Shown: in pieces, positions 31,491 through 58,500 of the stretch
How the letters are laid out: each line of letters opens with the position of its first letter
How positions within the stretch are numbered: the stretch's first letter is position 1
Assembly: GCA_034509425.1 (NCBI GenBank)
Contig: JAVTVJ010001768.1
Span: 186,001 to 250,000 of the forward strand
Origin: Eopsaltria australis
Lineage: Eukaryota > Chordata > Aves > Passeriformes > Petroicidae
DNA length: 64,000 nt
Reading direction: 5' to 3'
Made by a program: the position numbers and the translations under genes
Notes under the pieces: generated by a model
The model's input: only the letters and a program-made list of their open reading frames with translations
Told to the model about the DNA's origin: nothing
Database searches by the model: none

Positions 31491-33259
31491 ACTACTTCAC
31501 CAATTCCCTGACTGGTTCTCCTTTACCTTCTGAGCTTGCTTTGCACATCCCTTGGCACCACTCACAGCTCTGATACCTCCATCTGCAGCATGCCCAAGGA
31601 CTTTACAGTATTCTTTGGGCTACCCCTCTGCTCAAGAAATCTTCCTTCCAAAACAGGATGTTTGTGAGCTAATTCACACATTTCTATTAAATTTTAGCTG
31701 CATGTTTCCTTCAGGTTCCTCAAGTCAGGGCAATCAGATCAACAGCCACAGAGCAGTTCCAGGAATCAGCAAGGTAAAATTCTCCTCATTGAGGGCAGTG
31801 ACCTCCAAAGCTGAGGGAACCATAATAACCTGCACCCCAGGCTCTGCCCAGGACATGAATAACATTCTCCTGGCCCCTGGGGAACTATGGACAGTATCAG
31901 GTGAGAAAGCAGACCAGGAGAGAGGAAGGTGTCTGAGGGGAGTGTATAAGCTCAGTTCTTGCTGAGCTTTGGCTTTATGGCCCCTGTTTCCATCTCCCTA
32001 AATTAGCTTTAAGCATGTTTTAGAGGCACTCCCATTCCTGTCCTTTTTGCTTTGACTCTCCGAGTCCCAACTTTAAAACTTTGTAATTCCCTTTAATTTT
32101 ATGACAATATAACATGAGGGAGAGTTCAGGACATTTAACAACATCCCTGCTCAGCTTTGTACAGATAGGTATTTCCAATATAGCTACTTTTCACTGTGAA
32201 ACATTCTTCAAATTCACTGTGTAAAACAACCAGTCGACCTAATTCTCTTCATTTCAACAATAATTTTAGCAAATGTCCCAGCTTTGGAAAAAAAATAAGG
32301 TTTCTGCAGCTATGGAGTCAAATAAGTTTCATCTGTTAGCAACAAAAAAAATATTTTACAGATAGTTTGGGCATGACATGGCACCCACTGGGCAACTTCT
32401 TTTTAAAACAAGAAACTTACACAATTTTTACAGACATTTAAGCTGTAGCAGCTCATTCTATTACAAAAACCCAACAGCTGTGATGTCACCAAATAATCTA
32501 AGTGAAAATAAAGCATGGCACATTGTACAAAAGGTCTGAACGTCTGTAACCACTTACATTTCCAGATGGAAGTGTGCTGCAGGGGGGATGTGTTTGATAA
32601 ACCGTTCAGCACCCAGGAGATGGGGATGAAGGGTAAGGCTTGCAGTGTGACCTGTGACACTGTCCAAATATAACTGGCTGTACAAACATATTCTAGCTGG
32701 GTTTCAAGAATTGTTCCTGCCTTATCCCAAGGACAGAGATACTAAATATCTCACCACAGATGACTTCAATAAAAGACAAATAGTTACACTGAATGGGAAA
32801 ATGAATAAACTTGGTAAAACAGAGAACAGGCTGCTCCCAAAAAGCAGTCACTGTCCAAGAAGGTACGCAGAAATAAATCCCCTTTAGCAGGGTGAAGACA
32901 CAAACTATTGCAGCTTCTCTTTGATCACTCAGAACCCAGTCAGGCTCAGACCAACCAGTCCTAAATGACTATTTTGTTGTGTTGTTCAGCCCTGTATCCA
33001 GACTTCTGAGTGTCAGATTTTGTCTCTTAGAGAGGGAATCACTAAAGTGCTCCCAGCCCCACTGCCAAGAGGCTGCCGTGGCCTGTGCAGCTGCAGCACA
33101 GCTGGAGTGCCCCTGAGCTCCTGCTCTGCCAAGGCTGAGCACCTGCTCATTGCACAGGTGAGCTCCATGGCAATGTCTGCCTCCCAGGACACTGGCAACA
33201 GTGCAGAAGTCCCAGTCCCACAAACACAAAACCAGCCAGAGTCCAGGAGAGGGCCGAGC
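31491..33259. other. Convergent intergenic region with the DHX8 3' UTR
   Basis: ETV4 and DHX8 end towards each other here. On the minus strand an ATTAAA (plus tttaat at 32092-32097) could end DHX8 with a UTR of about 1.2 kb; this is a guess. No other gene is seen. Confidence 0.5.
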
Positions 33260-46565
<13,306 letters not shown>

Positions 46566-47350
46566 GGCCGCCACGGCCGCGTCCGGGGCGCGCCGGAAGG
46601 GGCGGCGTGACGGGACCGGGGCGGGGCCGGGACAGGGACAGGGACACGGGCGGGACCGGGGGGACCGGGGCCGGGACAGGGACACGGGCGGGACCGGGGG
46701 GACCGGGGCTGGGACAGGGACACGGGCGGGACCGGGGGGACCGGGGCCGGGACAGGGACACAGGCGGGACCGGGGGGACCGGGGCTGGGACACGGGCGAG
46801 ACCTGCGGGACCGGGGCTGGGACACGGGCGGGACCTCCTGGGGCGGGCCCTGCCGGGACCGGGGGTGGTGGCGCCGGCGGGGCACGGCCGAGACACCGGG
46901 CAGGCAGCGGAGCCACGGCCGAGACACCGGGCGGGCCCTGCCGGCGGCTGGCGGGGCTCGCCGGGCACCGAGCCCCGATGGGCTGTGCCAGCCTGGCCGA
47001 GTCGGCGCGGCCGTGTCAAGGCTTTCCTTAAGGAAAGCGGAAAGGCGCTTTCCGTCTCCAGCAAAGGCCGATGAGCTGGGGGTACCCCGAGTGTTGCGTT
47101 CGGGGGTCACACACCGGGCACAGCGCAGAACGGCGTGGGGAGCGCACCCCGGGCCTTGCGGGAGGAGAGGGCTCAGCGCGGGCCCCGCTTCTGTCCCCGG
47201 CCCTTCAGGCCCCCCTGCTCACCCCCTGGACACGGCCGAGCCCGGCCCAAGGAGCTGAAGCTCCCCCAGGACAGGGAAGGGGCTGCGGTGCCACCGCCCG
47301 TGCTGCTCCAGAGCCCGCGGCAGCAGCAGGGCCAGGAATCCCATCCCAAC
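46566..47350 (-). promoter_or_regulatory. DHX8: DHX8 CpG-rich promoter region
   Basis: A dense G+C and CpG region upstream of the DHX8 ATG, bounded on its far side by the AT-rich NBR1 3' end at about 47,400. It contains GC boxes (cccgccc on the minus strand) in the repeat units and no clear TATA box. The exact start site is unknown. Confidence 0.65.
46625..46838 (+). repeat. 38-bp G-rich tandem repeat upstream of the DHX8 start
   Basis: The motif gacacggg (or gacacagg) recurs at 46643, 46681, 46719, 46757, 46789 and 46821: three 38-bp steps, then two 32-bp steps. Each full unit holds GGG-C-GGG-ACC-GGGGGG-ACC-GGGG on the plus strand, which fits the canonical G-quadruplex pattern. It begins about 60 bp upstream of the DHX8 ATG, on the template strand. 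Confidence 0.92.
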
Positions 47351-47399
47351 TCCCCAGTCCCAGGTCCCTGTGCTCGCCCGAAATAAGACACAGAGTCAC

Positions 47400-49422
47400 A
47401 TCTGCTCTATAGAATATATTATAAATTATATCATGCATCCATTAACAAAATATACAAAGCCAACAGAAATATATCTATCTTAAGTCTGAGCATACAGCAT
47501 CTAAACCCTAGTAAAAAGGAACCTAAAGAGAACAGCATCTCACACTTGCCATTTCGATCTGCAATGAAGTGTTCCTCCTCAAATGTTTTAGCTTTGTAAT
47601 TTATAGAACACATTAACATTCCAAGTACGAAGGTACACACGGTGACCATGGGTCCTGCTGGGTCTGACAGACCCACACAAATAACCCCACTACGCTTCAA
47701 AGTGACATCAGCTTCTGCATTGCACTCCTGGCCTCTCCCCTCCTCGTTCTAGAGTTGGCATTAGTCAAAGGATACTCAAAACAACACACCCAGGTTAAGG
47801 TGGAAAGTTACAGAAGGATCTTGAACTGGTCCACAGCACACAGTTGTACTGGTGTACAGAGAGATGGGAAACACTGCAAAATACTTCTACTGTATTTCAA
47901 AATAAACATTTAAGAGTATATCTCCCACAATCTATAAAAATAGGTTTAAAATGAAAGTGGTATGATACATTTGTTTCCTTGAACTATTTTAATGATATTT
48001 TATCTCTATGGGTACTAAGTCTTTTAAAAAATTACTGATAACCTGGTCAGCCACAATACTGAGACTGCTTCAGCTATATTGTGACAAAACAGAACACTAG
48101 GTTGAAGCAGGACTAATATAAAACATTCCAGAATCAATGGTCTCCTACTGCAGCAAGGAAAAATATTTACTTGAAAGTAAGAACGTAGCCAACACTGTCA
48201 CCTGCTGAGGGACTGAACTCTGAGGAGTCACTACAGGTACCCCACTGCACAGCAGTGTCTGGTGCTCATTTCTGGCCATTCTTCAGAATCAAATCTCTCA
48301 GCATATTTAGAAGGGAATCCTTAGATTTCCAAATTAAATATGAGCATCTAAAACAAAATCTTATGAGAAAAATGCATTCTACAGATGTGACTATGGAAAC
48401 ACAGGACCAGCTAGAACCATCAGAGGAGACTGTACACAATGCATTTTTCAAACTCTAATATAAAGTTGTGTTCCCTGCTTCAAGCATTCTTTCCATTCCT
48501 AAAAATCACCAAAATTCATACTCCAGGTCTGGATTCCCACACATTCTTGCATTTTTTTATGTGGTATTAACAGAGTAAAATATTTGCACTGTAGTGAAAA
48601 AGGTAATGGTCACATTTTTAATATTTTTACAAAGAGCCTGTAAAGATTGCTAGAAAGGCCTTTCCCACCCTTACAGTCTGTTTTTAACAAAATATTTAAT
48701 ATAGGTTATACTTCTACTGTTAGAGCTCTGGTGTGCACTACCATTTCTGGTTCAATTGCTGGTGGTAATTCTCCTTCATTCTGCTACAACAAGCAACAAC
48801 TTCACTGCTATTCATCAGTTTAACTGCAGTTACACTTTCAGACTTTTCAAAAGTCATCAAATGACTTTCTTCTATGAGTAACTTCTTTTTCTTAGAATAA
48901 TTTGTAAGGTTTAAATTTGTCACAATTACTAAATCCTCAGAAGAAACAAAGAAATTATGAGTTTAGGGCATCTCTTGTAAATTAAGCAGGACTACATTTT
49001 ACAGCAGCATTTTACACTGGTTCCTATTCCAAAGCTAATTAAGCCAATAAAAAATTTCCAGCTGCCTAAAAAAAAGTGTATACACAATAAAATGGAAAGT
49101 CCTCATCTGGGTACAAAGTTTAGTTCTACATGATGTGCTGGTAAAAGGATTTGATCTGAAACTACAGATTTAAAGACTACTCATTTAACTATGAGGTCCA
49201 AATAATAACTGAAATTCTGGTATCCATTTCAAGAGATGCCACGAGAAGGGTTGTTTGACATTTCCATGAGGGTAGAAAAAAAAAAGTCAAATGCTCTAAG
49301 AAAAGCCAAAGTTTTAAGTCAAACCTCCAAACAGAGAGCAGCTGAGGAGCAGCCTGCTACTCTTGCAGTATTTAATTAAGAGTTTACTCAATGAAGACTA
49401 TTTCCCTCTCCAGCAGGCAGGT
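47400..49422 (-). other. NBR1: Probable NBR1 3' UTR
   Basis: AT-rich sequence from the NBR1 stop to the sharp composition change at about 47,390. No coding frame. No canonical AATAAA was identified on the minus strand near the end; ATTAAA-type hexamers occur (plus tttaat at 47988-47993 and elsewhere), so the real end is uncertain. Confidence 0.5.
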
Positions 49423-49596
49423 TTAGCACCTACTGCACCAGTCTCTGTTAGTGATCTGAAGCAATTCAGTTACCACTTCAATCATGTTATTGTTGTGTTT
49501 CTTCAGCAGCCGCAGGTTTAACTGCCTGTCACAGAATCCCATCTCACACAGACTGGACAGCAGAGTGGCAGTCTGCTCTTCTGGAGCTGCAGGCTG
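49423..49596 (-). CDS. NBR1: NBR1 last coding exon (UBA domain)
   Basis: PEEQTATLLSSLCEMGFCDR then QLNLRLLKKHNNNMIEVVTE to the stop at 49425-49423. The acceptor is a cagcag tandem, so one Gln is optional. Confidence 0.96.
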   Translation of the reverse strand, partial: QPAAPEEQTATLLSSLCEMGFCDRQLNLRLLKKHNNNMIEVVTELLQITNRDWCSRC

Positions 49597-52500
49597 CTGG
49601 AAACAAAAGATTAAAACAGGTAATTTATTTTTTGCCATTTGAACTAGGGGCCCTGCATTATGCTAGAATCAAATGGAGGCACAGAGGCTCTTTCAGCCCA
49701 AACTAAGCCATTTATATTCCCTTTCACTGCTCACTTACTAAGGTGAGTTACTACTCTCACATGATGCCACAAGAGACATGCTGCCATCCCTATGGCATGG
49801 ACTTCCCAGTCTGCTGAGAGCAGCACACCTCAAAGAGATGCCATCAAACTTAACATTTTACTCTTACATGAAGTCCAATATGGAATATTGGTACTCTTAT
49901 AAAACATACACCTGTTAAGTTTAAGGTTGTCATTTTGTGAAACTCACACAGCACACAGGAAAGACATTCACCTGTTCAATAATGGGTGGTCCAGCAAACA
50001 ATGCTTTGTAGGCAGAAGCAGCAACTGACAAAGCTCCTTTCACAAGCTCTCCTGCAATGCTGCTTCCTTGAGGGTACCTGTGAAGAGACCAGGTGCTGCT
50101 TTAGGGTCAGTAAAGCCAAGGGTTTGTTTCAGTGAAATGCAGGTTGCTGCCTGTTGGTGCAGGACTGTTGGAGAGAACAGCCTGTGACCCAAAGGAATCA
50201 GCAATGTTTGAGATCTGAGCTTTGCAAGAAGCTCATTCCTTTTTTCTTCACACCTTCTATTAAATTGTGGGTGTGTGCTTCCCATGAAGTGACCTTTAAA
50301 AGGAGATAATTATTCTCATCTAGAAGAGAACATACCTACAAGAAAGCTGTGCACTGACACATCCATTCAGGGTAGGCTAACTTCCATTTGTTTTCTATGA
50401 AGACTTAAATTACTTAATATTCTGCTCAACATTTTGACTTATTCCTTGAGTCTCAGTATTTTAAGGCAACTTTATAGCTAACCTGTAAAATCCCCATTCT
50501 AAGAATCCTGAGATTTTCCAGAGAAAAAACCCCAACAGAATTTTAGAAGCCTTCAACTTGAGCTCTTAATTAACTTTGGCTTGCCAGTTCTGCATCCTTT
50601 AGATTTGTGCCCAAGTAGAAACCAAGATCTTATGAAAACAGCACATTTCCTTCCAGGAGAGAGACCTCTCTGCAAAATAAGGACTACATGAAATCTGTAA
50701 GCCAGAGCTTTTTCCTAGGTGTCTAATTAAGCAGTTCTCAGTCTGAAATAGTGTTTGTGAAGTCACAGCTTCACCTTCATTACCTTGGGTATTCTGAGAA
50801 CTTAGTGAGAAATGCAGAAGATCCTGGCCCAAGATTATCTTCACCACTGGGTTCTGCAAAAGGAAGAAAAAATGTCAACGTGTCCAGTTAATGACAGTTG
50901 AGCTGAAGAAATGCAACACATACATAAAAACAGAAGAAAGTGTGTTTCAGTAGAACAGTAATACTCTGAGTTCAGTTATGCAGCCCAGGTATCCACGATT
51001 CTCACTGCAGTGACAGCAGTCAGATTTTCAGAACTGTATGACTGATTTATCAGTGGTGTTTAACACAAGAGGAACTGCTGCCTCAGTCATTGTAACAGCA
51101 GCTTAAACTCATAGCTCATTAATGCCACAGCAAGGTAATTTTCCAGATGCCTGTAAGTACTTTTGAGTATCCTCTTACCATTTCCTGTAATAGATGCTCT
51201 TAACTGATCCACAAAGCCAATTATTTCTTTTTTTGCAACATCCATATAGCAAAAGTTCGACACCCAGAGAAAAATTAAAATCTTTATTTGGTAGATTTCT
51301 GCTCTCTTCAAGAGTAACAAGACATCAAATTCAATACTAGAAGTAAGGAATAGGTGATAGCAACAGTCTGCACACCCAGCATTAAATACTGTCAATACCT
51401 TCTCTCTGTATTTGATCATGAGGAGCACAAGAGATATTCTCTGAAGCTGGTGTGTTTGGTTCTTGGAAGGTAGGATTCTGAAGAGATGAAAGATTCCTGA
51501 GAACACAAGGCAAAAACATCACTGCTTTTATTCTACATGTACACACATAAATAAGTCAAGATCAACAGAAAAAAGAAAAAACTTCACATGCTCCCTTCTC
51601 TCCCTCTCTTGCACTCACACAAGTGAGTACCAGTGAGTACAGGCTCTATAAAAAGTTGCAGGATTTAAGAACATTTACCTCAGTGTACGATAAAACTTTA
51701 GTGACAACAATTCCTGTTTGGAAAGTACAAGACCCTGCAGGCTCTACAGCAACACCAGCATCCCCATTTGCTCCTGTCCCCAGTGCATACCTTTGTGTCT
51801 GGGGTGAGGTGTCCACAGGCACTGGGGTTAATGGTACTGCAGGCAGTGTTTGGGATGCTGTCAGTGCATCGCTGACCCCATGGATCTGTGGCTGGCTCCC
51901 CCCTTCAGGGGTCTCTGCTGCTGTCTCAGCTTCTCCTGTCTTTTCTAAGCCAGGCTGAGAAAGAGCTGAGCTATACATGGAGTCACCCAAGGGACGACTG
52001 GTGTCAAAGCACTCTGGGAGAATGATGATATAATCCTCTGAGGAAGCAGAGGAGCATTGACTCTGAACATCATCTTTATCATCTTCCTCTTCATCACGAT
52101 TGCCAGTGCCACTACGGGGGCTTGTGCTCTCATCAGACGGTGGAAGGTTCCCTAGTAGGAAAAAAAGTGAAATATTAACCATTGTCCATTTTGCATGGAT
52201 AACAGCAGAGACAGAATTGGCCCAGTTGTAAGAGAGAAGTATTTAGAAGCAACTGTAAACCTTGGCTGCTGCTATAAATAGTGCAATTTGCCCTGTTGTG
52301 GGGAGGGTGTCGTGTGAAAGAGTAATAGATCATAATGTTAAACCTATGCAAATATGCTGCTGGTATTTATGCTTATAGTGAAAACCAGAAATAAGACCTA
52401 TATAGAGAACTTAAACTGCAGTTTGCAGCTCCTAAATTACACACATTAAAACCAGGTCAGAAACATTTCAAGCTATGTGTACAGAATATGGAGGGACCAG

Positions 52501-55500
52501 CCATGCATTACATATGAGCACTTATTTGAATATTAACTGGAACCTTTTGGTCTCAATTTCACTTCTTTAAAAAACAGCTGTTAAACTAGCTGCTTGTTAA
52601 AGTACTGACACCAATTTTCTGATGTAATGATTCTTACAACCTAATGATTCCCTTCATCTAACAAAGATCAATTTCCTAGAACAGCATCACATCTTAAACA
52701 TGATTTTTTTACAGCTTTATCTTACATTCAAACCCATTTCACTTACCACAGGAATTTTCTGTCACTGGTTCTGACTGATGAATCTTTGCTTCCTTTTTGG
52801 AAGTGGAATTACTATTTATCACAGGAGATTCTTCATGTATCATATTGCAACTGAAGGTGTCTTGCAATGTTTGTGAAGAGTCTAATAAATAAAACCAAAC
52901 AGGAAAAACAATTAAATGGTATCAACCACCTGAGCTGAGCAATTTGTGTCTCATGTCTTGACTGCAGACAAGTCAAGCCAGAGAAGGCAGCTACTGACAG
53001 TACTCACTCTGGAGGATTTTGGGGATTTTTTGTGGAGGTTTGTGGTCAGGCGCAGCATCCAGGGTCAGAGATCGAATTACAGTTTCACAGACAAACTGAG
53101 TCCCACTCATATCTTCTTCCCCCTCCTCCTGGCTCAGTGCATGTTCAGCTTTCACTTTCACCACAGAAGAGTCCACAGAAAAGCAGGCTTCTGCCATTCC
53201 TTGGAAAGGGAAACACAACAGATTTTACCACCACAACAAGGAGATGTAACTATAGTAAGAAGAATTTTTTAGGCTAGCCACAGCTAATATTGACTCTGTG
53301 TGTTAATTCTTTCTAAAAATTGAAATTTTTTAATTCAGCTCAAGTTGAATGCAAAAGTGATTCAGAAGTAAGGGGACCACACCTGGAATGTTTTGAGTAT
53401 CACCTAGTCTACAAAGGGCAGATTGTTTATTCTCCCAACAATTCCAGTGGTCAGACAAATCAAAAGAAGCATTTGAAAGGACTTTATACAAGGGCCTGCA
53501 GTAATAGGACAGCAGGGAATGACCTTAAGATGGAGGAGGGCATATTTAGATTGGATATTAGGCAGAAATTCTTCCCTGTGAGGGTGGGGAGACCCTGGCA
53601 CAGGGTGCCCAGAGAAGCTGTCACTGCCCCATCCCTGGAAGTCTCCAAGGCCAGGTTGGACAGGGCTTGGAACAACCTGGGATAGTGGAAGGTGTCCCTG
53701 CCCACGGCAGGGGGTGTGGAACTGGATGATCTTCTCAGTTCCTTCCAACCCAAACCATTCTGTGATTCTATGATTTCTATTTCCAAATTTACATATATTA
53801 TCTTCAACCTCAACAATCACTGATGTAGTGTCAGACTCCAGGTTTATCAGCCAAACAACCATTTTTTTTCCCAAAGAAGGGGAAGACAGTAGCCAGAATT
53901 CCTTTTAGACATCAGGTTTGTTGACTACACAGAAGTGACAATATCCTCCCTTCACCCCCAAGCTCCTCAGGACTGCTGCTTACCAGGCACTAGTTTAAAT
54001 CCACTGCCCTCGTTCTCCTCCTCTATCTGACCTAAGCCAGGTTTCTCCAGCAAGGGGCTGTCACGTGGCAAAGGGGACATGCATGGAGTCATGTCTGGAA
54101 AACACAGGGAGCAAAGATAATTGGCACTAAAGGAGAAGGAGAATCCAGGAGGTAACATTTTAAAAAGTTATTCTTTTTAAGGGTCATTCTTTCAAGACTG
54201 AAGAAACTCAGTTATTTTGCAAGATAATCTAGTGGAATAAACAACTGGCTTTGCATTACACTGCCACTGGCTGTGCAAAGAAAATGGCAGCATTCCTCAA
54301 CCTGGAATGTTATGTTCTTGGGGATATGAAGGTGAAAAGAAGCCAAGACTGAAAAACACAAAGGACAGCTGTGTGTGCTCTAGAGAGCACACAGAATAGG
54401 GGAGCCTTACCAACAGGAGTATTGTGTGGCACTCGCTCCAATTCCTGCACAATATTAATGTCCAACAGCTCAAAGGACAGCAAATCCTACAGGAAGAAAC
54501 ACCACACAGTTCCCATGAGCAAACTCTGAAACTGAATCCTATCTGTACTTGGCAGCACAGATCCCACTGATGTACAAATAACACTTTGTTCATCAACACA
54601 ACCTCAGGGGGCAGCTTCCCCACAATATATATTTCTGTCATTGAATATGGTGCACAAATCAGAGCAGCAGGAGACAAAGCTAAGAACTCCCTTGTCAGAG
54701 GCCAGAGAAAGACAGGGCTGACTCTTTTTGAGAATCTTAATCTGTCCTGCACATCCCTTCCACATAATGACAGTCCTTGATACCAGTTCAAGAAAACAGC
54801 TCTGCTGTATAAAATGCAGTATTCTCTCTCTGAAAATAGTGGCCATTTGTAGAGCTCAGCAGCTTTATTCTTACAGAAGTCTATCCACCCAGATATCAAA
54901 CCCAAGGTGGTTTGCTTTGTATTTACCTGAATTTTAGCACTTTACCTGTGCAGTGAGGAGATCGACAGATGGGATGTAAAATTCTCTCTCACTTGGCAGA
55001 TTTTTGATCTTTAAAGGAATAGCTGGCAGAGATATTTCAGCCTGCTCTGTAATTTCACCCATCAGTTGAGCACCTGTTTCTGTCTTTAAGGAAGCATCCT
55101 GCAAAAACAAAAAAAAAAGCAGTGTCCCAGAAGCCCCTTAGCCACAGTAAATAAAACATATGAAATCTAAAGCCTGAATTTTGTGTAAACAAAAAAGTAA
55201 TTTGGAAGAAATTGAATTCAACTCATTACAGAGCCAAAAGGATCAGACCTAACAAAGAGAAATCCTGCAGTGTTTCAGTTCAATCAAAGAAGTAGACAAA
55301 TACCTGCAAGAGAGTGATAGCTAATCTCATGCCTGTCAAAACAACAACTTTAGAACTTACAAATGCAATATATGTTCTATTTCTTTCCTATTAAAAACAG
55401 AACTTTAAAGCAAACAGCTGTAAGAATCCCCTTGAATAGTTAGTTAGGAGCACTATGCTAAATAATACACAATGCTCCTTCTCCTGAGCAATTCAGAACT

Positions 55501-58500
55501 GGCCCAAATACCAGGGGAGTGACTTGCCTGTTTGGTTCTGGAAGCTCTACTCTTCTGACAGGAGTCAGAATCCTTCCAATCACTTTCTACATAGTCAGCA
55601 GCTGGAGAGGGATCCACAACAATACTGCACCAGATCCTTGGACCAAACTGTTCCCCTTTGTGTGACAGTCTCCAGTGAGAAGTGTAAGTTCCTTCTATGT
55701 TGGGAGCTACAAACTTGACTGAAACAGTTCCGACTTGTCCAGATGGAAGGGATGGCACCAACACATCTTTTTTCTCAGAGGATGCCAAGGTCAGGTTTCC
55801 CCACATAAGTTTCAACTGGAATATACAACAGAAAAAGGCAAAAGTTAACTTCCCAAGCTTCTCTGCAAAGTGTGGACAGCAGGAAGCAAAGTTCCTCTGC
55901 TGAAAGGCCTTGTAGATACCAGGCATGGAGAACACAGGCTGCTAGCACACATCCTCACGAGTCACTATCAGCACAAAGATAACCCCATCTTTCAATACAA
56001 ATGCAGCCACTCACAGAAAAAAGGGTTTTGGAGGTCAGAAAGGCAACAGAGCAGTTGGAAACAGGGTCAAACTGTACCATTATACCATGGGGGACATTAT
56101 CATTAATGGGAAACATGTTCAGTGATGGTACTCTGAATTGCTTTCTTCCTATATTCTACACTTGTAAAGAGGACCTAGACAGCCTATTGAGCCAGCCCAA
56201 AGGAAATCTTAAACAGGTCCTAGCAGAGAATTCACACACAAATGTTATCTTCCAGAATGATTTTAGAGTGTAGAAGGAAGAGCAAAGGCAAGATACCTTT
56301 GTGTCTGAGCTCCATTCCACATTGCCAGTGTTTTTCATTCGCCAGTGTTTGATAAACTTTGTTCCTGGTTTCAAGTGAGTGCCATCAGGCAAATTCTCAT
56401 CCACAAATACTGCACTTAGTGTTGGGACAATTGCTTGGAAGGGCTGATTAGGACTCCTGGGATTGGAGAGACGAAACCAAAAAAAACAAAATACACCAAA
56501 ACTGAAGAAGTTCAGCTGCTCATTAATGTTAATTTGACTTTTAAATGCCCTATATGGAAAGGATTAATTAAAGAAACAAACTATACAAGTTTTACACTGC
56601 TCATTCATAAACTCAAAGGGAATAGGAAATGCAAAGTAGTTGCCTGCAGAGGCTGCTGTCTGGTGAACCTCAGCTTAAGAGCACATTAAAAAAATAAAGA
56701 AGAAAAAATAGCACTGAATATAAATATACAGAAAGTACTTGACTTTATGCAGACACACTTAATAAAGCAGGAAGATACAGACTTTTTTCAAACTGGCAGT
56801 AATGTTAATTTATGCTGCATGCACATGCATGAGTATGTAAAATCCTAGGCACTCCCCTTCCTCCTAAAGCTACATAAATCATTAAGTTTCTGGTAATAAC
56901 CATCAGTCACTTTTTTTCCTTTCTCCTACTCTCAATTAAAAACACTCTACCTTGCAAATCACATTTAGGCAAAACTCTCACACAGTCAAATGACAAATCA
57001 TACTTCAAATGAGCAATTTCAAAACCTTCTTCCTGTAACTTTAACTTGAACAAAAGGTCAGACAGCACAACTCCCAGATGCTCAGTTAACAACAAGCCTT
57101 ACAGGAAGGTATTAGGCTGGAGACTCTCAGATTTCAGAGCAGGTGAGCCATTTGTTTCCAATACATGGATAGAGTTCCACAGATGAATTTTCCTGTGCAA
57201 TTTCAGCTGCTTTTTGAGCTCTCGGACCTCTGCTTTTCGCTGTTTCTTTTCTGCTCGCAATCTTTGCTTCTCTGCCTTCAGAAATCTTTTGTCCATCTGT
57301 TTCTGGAGCCTGCAGAGCAATGAAGACACCTTATTACATTTAACTGATCAGAATTTGTGTTTAGCCATCACAGCCTTAGTCTCAAGGGAACCCTTCAGGA
57401 AATGTCCCATGCCTCTAGACTGGATACCAAATGATTTTAAAAAAACATCCTCACACTTGATTGTGGAAATATTTTGAATAGACTCTGAAAGAACAAAAAA
57501 AGGCAGACATAGAGTGCTCAAAGAAAAAGCAAGCTGTCAAAGTTTACTACCCATCTATGACACAAATGTCTGTCTTTTATACTTTGATATTAAAAACACT
57601 GTAAGATTTATGACTTCAACCTTTTATAAGTATGTAGCTATTTTTAGCCACTCACAATAAAGTTTGAGTACCATTTCCATTTCTTGTTATCTTTAAAATA
57701 AAAGCTGAACCTCAATCCCAACACAGCTGTTTCCACTTGCAATCAGGCCAATCTTGCCAGGTACTGCCAGGTGCCCCCATTTACCTGACTTGCTCCAGAG
57801 TAGCAGGCAGGCGTGGGGAGAGCTCAGCCAGGCTGCAGCTGTCAGCACACAGGGGATGGGTCTGCGCAGCTTCAGCAGGACGTGGTTTGGATCATGTGCA
57901 TACGTTCCTGCCTCACACTCCTCACAGATACTGTAGGCTGGACAAAGGCTGCAAAGCAGAAAAGACAGAAGGTTACCAAGAGGCAAAGAATTTCTGCAGA
58001 GAAGCAACTCTGTATCACGCTACAACTGTAGGCATGTCCCAGGTGACAGCTGGATGTCTCACTTACAGATCAGTATTTGGAGCCATGTGCAATACCTGGA
58101 TGATTATCTCTCCCCTTGCCAAAAATGCAACGCAGTTTCCACTTCTTTGAACACACATCGAAAAAAAATATTACTTAGCACAAGTGACTAAAATCGTTGC
58201 TACAAAGGGCAGAACATTTCACCAAAATCCAGTGCCAGAAACAGCACCATACTTATGAAAACACAGGGGCTAAGCCAACAAGCACTCAGGGGTGCAGAGC
58301 AGATTGCTCCTGCAGGAACAGGGCTGATAAAAACCAGATTCATCTCCTGCCAGCAAGGAAAAAAAAAATCCAAATAGTAACTCTTGTTGGCATTTTATCC
58401 ACTGCTTTTGCCTAGTCCCAAAATGCTGATCTTTACAGCAATTGCCTCGTTCAAATAAAACTCTCACTCTTAACACCTCATTTAAGACATTTATCAAAAC

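Noticed and set aside
51087..51506. Exon-like segment in an NBR1 intron ending ITGNG at a good GTAAGA donor (51178)
   Set aside because: No acceptor with a pyrimidine tract fits the phase, and joining 51399 directly to 50853 gives a linker similar to mammalian NBR1.
55453..55935. 160-codon ORF reading through the NBR1 FW exon at both ends
   Set aside because: Only 55528-55815 matches NBR1; the extensions are intron read-through beyond the GC donor and the acceptor.
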